Origin: Photobacterium toruni
GTDB lineage: Bacteria; Pseudomonadota; Gammaproteobacteria; Enterobacterales; Vibrionaceae
Assembly (NCBI RefSeq): GCF_024529955.1
Contig: NZ_AP024854.1
Location: 1,302,001-1,366,000 of the forward strand
Length of the DNA: 64,000 bases
Direction of reading: 5' to 3'
Below the pieces are notes generated by a model. The model had not been told where the DNA came from. It did not search any database and was given only the letters and a program-made list of their open reading frames with translations. The position numbers and the translations under genes are program-made. Below, one piece after another: positions 61,929 to 64,000 of this stretch (positions within the stretch are counted from its first letter, which is position 1; every line of letters begins with the position of its first letter).

Positions 61929-63389
61929 TTATTTTGTTTCGATATTGCCTTGTTGTATTTTAGCCTTACAACGTTTAACTAAAGCATGAGTCATGCCTCG
62001 GAAAATAAATAAATGGGCAGGCATCATTGCAAACCAATACAATAGCCCCATAAAGCCTTTTGGGTGCCACCATGCGCGAATATCTACCGTACGATAATCG
62101 CCACAATCTTCAATGGTGAATTCTAATCGACCCAGTCCCGGCGCTTTCATACCAAATAATAGCGATAGGAAATGGTTTTTCTCAAGACTGATCACTTTCC
62201 ATGAATCAATTTTATCCCCCAATTGTAATTGCAGAGGATCTCGACGATAACGTTGTAGTGCGTCACCACCAATCATGGCATCCATCCATTCTCGTACTCG
62301 CCATAAACCGTTAGCGTAAAAATAGCCTTCTTCGCCACCGATTAGTTGTACCTGACGCCATAAGTCTTCACAACTGGCGTCTGTTTTAAGTGTGTAACCC
62401 GCTTGTTTTGGGTAGTAGCCATAACCGGTTTGCCAACGTAATAGGGCATCAGGATCAAATCCCCAAATTTCACTCCTAACAACTTCTGTATTCATTGTGA
62501 GCGCTTCTTGAATTGCCTCTTCATAACTGATCAAATGCTGAGGTATTCGACGTTGAAGTTCACTACCATCAGCAGGAAGATCGCAACTTAAACCACCAAT
62601 GAGTGCTCGAGCAATATTGGTTGGGACCGATGTTATAAAGCGAAGCCAATACGTAGCCATTTGAGGGCTTAGCCATTTTAAGGGAATAACACGGATCGCT
62701 TTGCCATGCACTTTACTTAACCGAACCATTTGATCTTTATAAGTCATTTGTTCGGGACCGGCGACATCTAAAATAAGATTTTTTTCTTGAGGGTAGTCAA
62801 TAAGTTCGGTGAGGTAGTAGAGTAAATTGCGTAATGCAATAGGTGAATTACGCGAGGTGACCCAGCGCGGAGTTAACATAATAGGTAAGTGGTAAACGAA
62901 ATCTTGCATGACTTCAAATGCAGCGGAACCGGGACCAATAATGATACCAGCCCGTAGTTCTGTAATGCATTTACCGCTATCACGAAGAATATTGCCAGTC
63001 TCTTTTCGTGCAATTAAATGTTTAGATTGGCTGGTTGATGATTGTAAAGCGCCAAGATAAATAAGATGTTTCACATTACTCAGTGCTAGATAATGGCTAA
63101 ACCGTTTTGCACAATCGAGTTCAAATTCAATAAAATCATGGCCGTGATTCATGCCATGAACCAGAAAATAAACAGTATCAATATCTTTAAATAAAGTTGT
63201 TAAATCTTGATCGATCTCTAAATCTAATTCAATTAATTCTAAATTATCAATATTTCCCCAACCACGTTTTTCTAATAGCTTAAGGTTCCGTCCTGTTGCT
63301 TTTACGTGGTGACCTAAGTTTAATAAATTCGGCACTAGATGACTGCCAATATAACCAGAGGCTCCGACGACAAGAATATTTTTGCTCAT
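61929..63389 (-). CDS. YbjT-like SDR protein with DUF2867 domain
   Basis: The 486-residue product has an N-terminal Rossmann fold (VVGASGYIGSHL, near 6-17) of the atypical NAD(P)-binding SDR kind and a C-terminal DUF2867 domain (WHPKGFMGLLYWFAMMPAHLFIF). E. coli YbjT (476 residues) has the same layout. The C-terminal hydrophobic segment may attach it to the membrane. Substrate unknown. Single gene. Confidence 0.85.
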   Translation of the reverse strand: MSKNILVVGASGYIGSHLVPNLLNLGHHVKATGRNLKLLEKRGWGNIDNLELIELDLEIDQDLTTLFKDIDTVYFLVHGMNHGHDFIEFELDCAKRFSHYLALSNVKHLIYLGALQSSTSQSKHLIARKETGNILRDSGKCITELRAGIIIGPGSAAFEVMQDFVYHLPIMLTPRWVTSRNSPIALRNLLYYLTELIDYPQEKNLILDVAGPEQMTYKDQMVRLSKVHGKAIRVIPLKWLSPQMATYWLRFITSVPTNIARALIGGLSCDLPADGSELQRRIPQHLISYEEAIQEALTMNTEVVRSEIWGFDPDALLRWQTGYGYYPKQAGYTLKTDASCEDLWRQVQLIGGEEGYFYANGLWRVREWMDAMIGGDALQRYRRDPLQLQLGDKIDSWKVISLEKNHFLSLLFGMKAPGLGRLEFTIEDCGDYRTVDIRAWWHPKGFMGLLYWFAMMPAHLFIFRGMTHALVKRCKAKIQQGNIETK

Positions 63390-63931
63390 TAAATAACCAC
63401 TCTAAATTCCATGTTGCGATATAAAGATGCAAAAAACTGATGTTTTAATTTTTAATTATCACCTTTAGAGATAATGGCTTTTTATTGATTAAAAGCAATA
63501 ATAAACTGCAAAAGTTGATAGTTTTTGTAGATTAATATGATTATTATCACCTCGTTTTAGAGGGGGGTTATGCATATGATTGTATTTATCCATTCAAAAG
63601 TAAAAATGTGGATATGAATGGTACGAATAATTTGAATAAGCAGTATTGTTTTTAGTGGAATGATATATGTAATTTTTTCTAATAATTATTAAATTAAAAG
63701 TAAAAATATAAACGTTATCTGTTAGTGATTAATTATTGCGCTTAATTGGTAGCTATTTGTTGTTAAAGAGGAATATCTTAATACAATAAGTGTTTTAAAT
63801 GGCTATATATAGTGCTCAAGCTATTATGTGAACAATAAAATAGGTAGTATTGAATAACTATTTGTTTTAATTGTTCGATATTGAAATAAATATGATTAAT
63901 TTGTAATGTAAATAAACGTTGGTGATTGGAC
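63390..63931. other. Gene-free region before the right edge
   Basis: 542 AT-rich bases. A 15-codon frame at 63570 has a strong GGGGGG-type binding site but no family or helix, so I do not call it. Promoters for the genes on both sides should lie here. Confidence 0.35.
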
Positions 63932-64000
63932 ATGTTACGACTATCTGCACTCTGTAAAGGGTATCTCGACGGTACAGAGTTCCATTCTGTACTTCAGGGC
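63932..64000 (+). CDS. ABC transporter ATP-binding protein, first 23 residues
   Basis: The frame opens at ATG 63932 and runs off the window. MLRLSALCKGYLDG with FHSVLQG matches the first strand and A-loop region of ABC ATPases (L-x-x-L-x-K-x-Y-x-x-G and then V-L-x-G). The aromatic Tyr11 is the expected adenine-stacking residue. Walker A would follow outside the window. Subfamily cannot be told. Confidence 0.6.
   Translation, partial: MLRLSALCKGYLDGTEFHSVLQG

Noticed and set aside
63570..63617. 15-codon frame with a strong Shine-Dalgarno
   Set aside because: Too short, no hydrophobic helix or known family; kept only as a note in the intergenic entry.

Overview
The window looks like chromosomal DNA of a low-GC marine gammaproteobacterium of the family Vibrionaceae, most plausibly Photobacterium. 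This is inferred from gene content (a torCAD/torR TMAO respiration locus, a VolA-FadL pair, PanP, DUF2860, YciU, a short bL25) and from protein resemblance; no database search was possible. Coding density is high. No rRNA, tRNA, CRISPR array, prophage or complete insertion sequence was seen.

Layout. 1-222: 5' part of a secreted trypsin-like protein whose catalytic His position holds Lys. 485-1060: a small periplasmic coiled-coil protein. 1473-4954: hypBCDEA, nickel-iron hydrogenase maturation. 5020-5372: two 197-bp-spaced copies of a palindromic intergenic repeat, then an SRA-like/HNH endonuclease. 6480-12373 (minus strand): hyaABCD plus a divergent HypF-like gene, read from a promoter with an almost perfect FNR box at the class II position. 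12804-18304: torD, torA, torC and divergent torR. 18880-30469: panP, a DUF2860 barrel, a YnhF-like microprotein, a patatin phospholipase, fadL-volA, ppaC, and the GGGtGRT/NifU-like pair. 30470-31606: 1.1 kb without genes that ends in a strongly folded ribA leader. 31607-49691: ribA, emrD, yciU, a nucleotidyltransferase-like gene beside polB, rplY, gss, radD, rsuA, bcr and small genes; the rplY-radD-rsuA-bcr order of E. coli is kept but spread out by insertions. 49782-53838: two MFS transporters, an AraC regulator and an M23 peptidase. 54003-57129: a protein with a duplicated domain, then a NemR-CurA-GST electrophile detoxification locus with two matching operators. 57489-63389: a class II amidotransferase with Ser in place of the nucleophilic Cys, a C69 dipeptidase, a BCCT transporter and a YbjT-like reductase. 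The window ends inside an ABC transporter ATPase.

How it fits together. The first 18 kb serve anaerobic or microaerobic energy metabolism. A membrane-bound uptake hydrogenase (small subunit, large subunit, cytochrome b) would pass electrons to quinone, and TorC/TorA would take electrons from quinol to reduce TMAO, the common marine osmolyte. Hydrogenase maturation is split between the plus-strand hyp operon and the protease and HypF-like genes at the end of the hya operon. The 22-27 kb part concerns lipid scavenging (patatin lipase, VolA lysophospholipase, FadL channel). The 54-57 kb part is a self-contained stress module.

The observations that most deserve a second look are the Ser2 amidotransferase, the GGGtGRT/NifU-like pair, the HypF-like protein in a cluster without a normal hypF, the SRA-HNH gene beside tandem repeats, the tandem-domain protein at 54003-54575, the free-standing M23 peptidase joined to an MFS gene, and the structured ribA leader.
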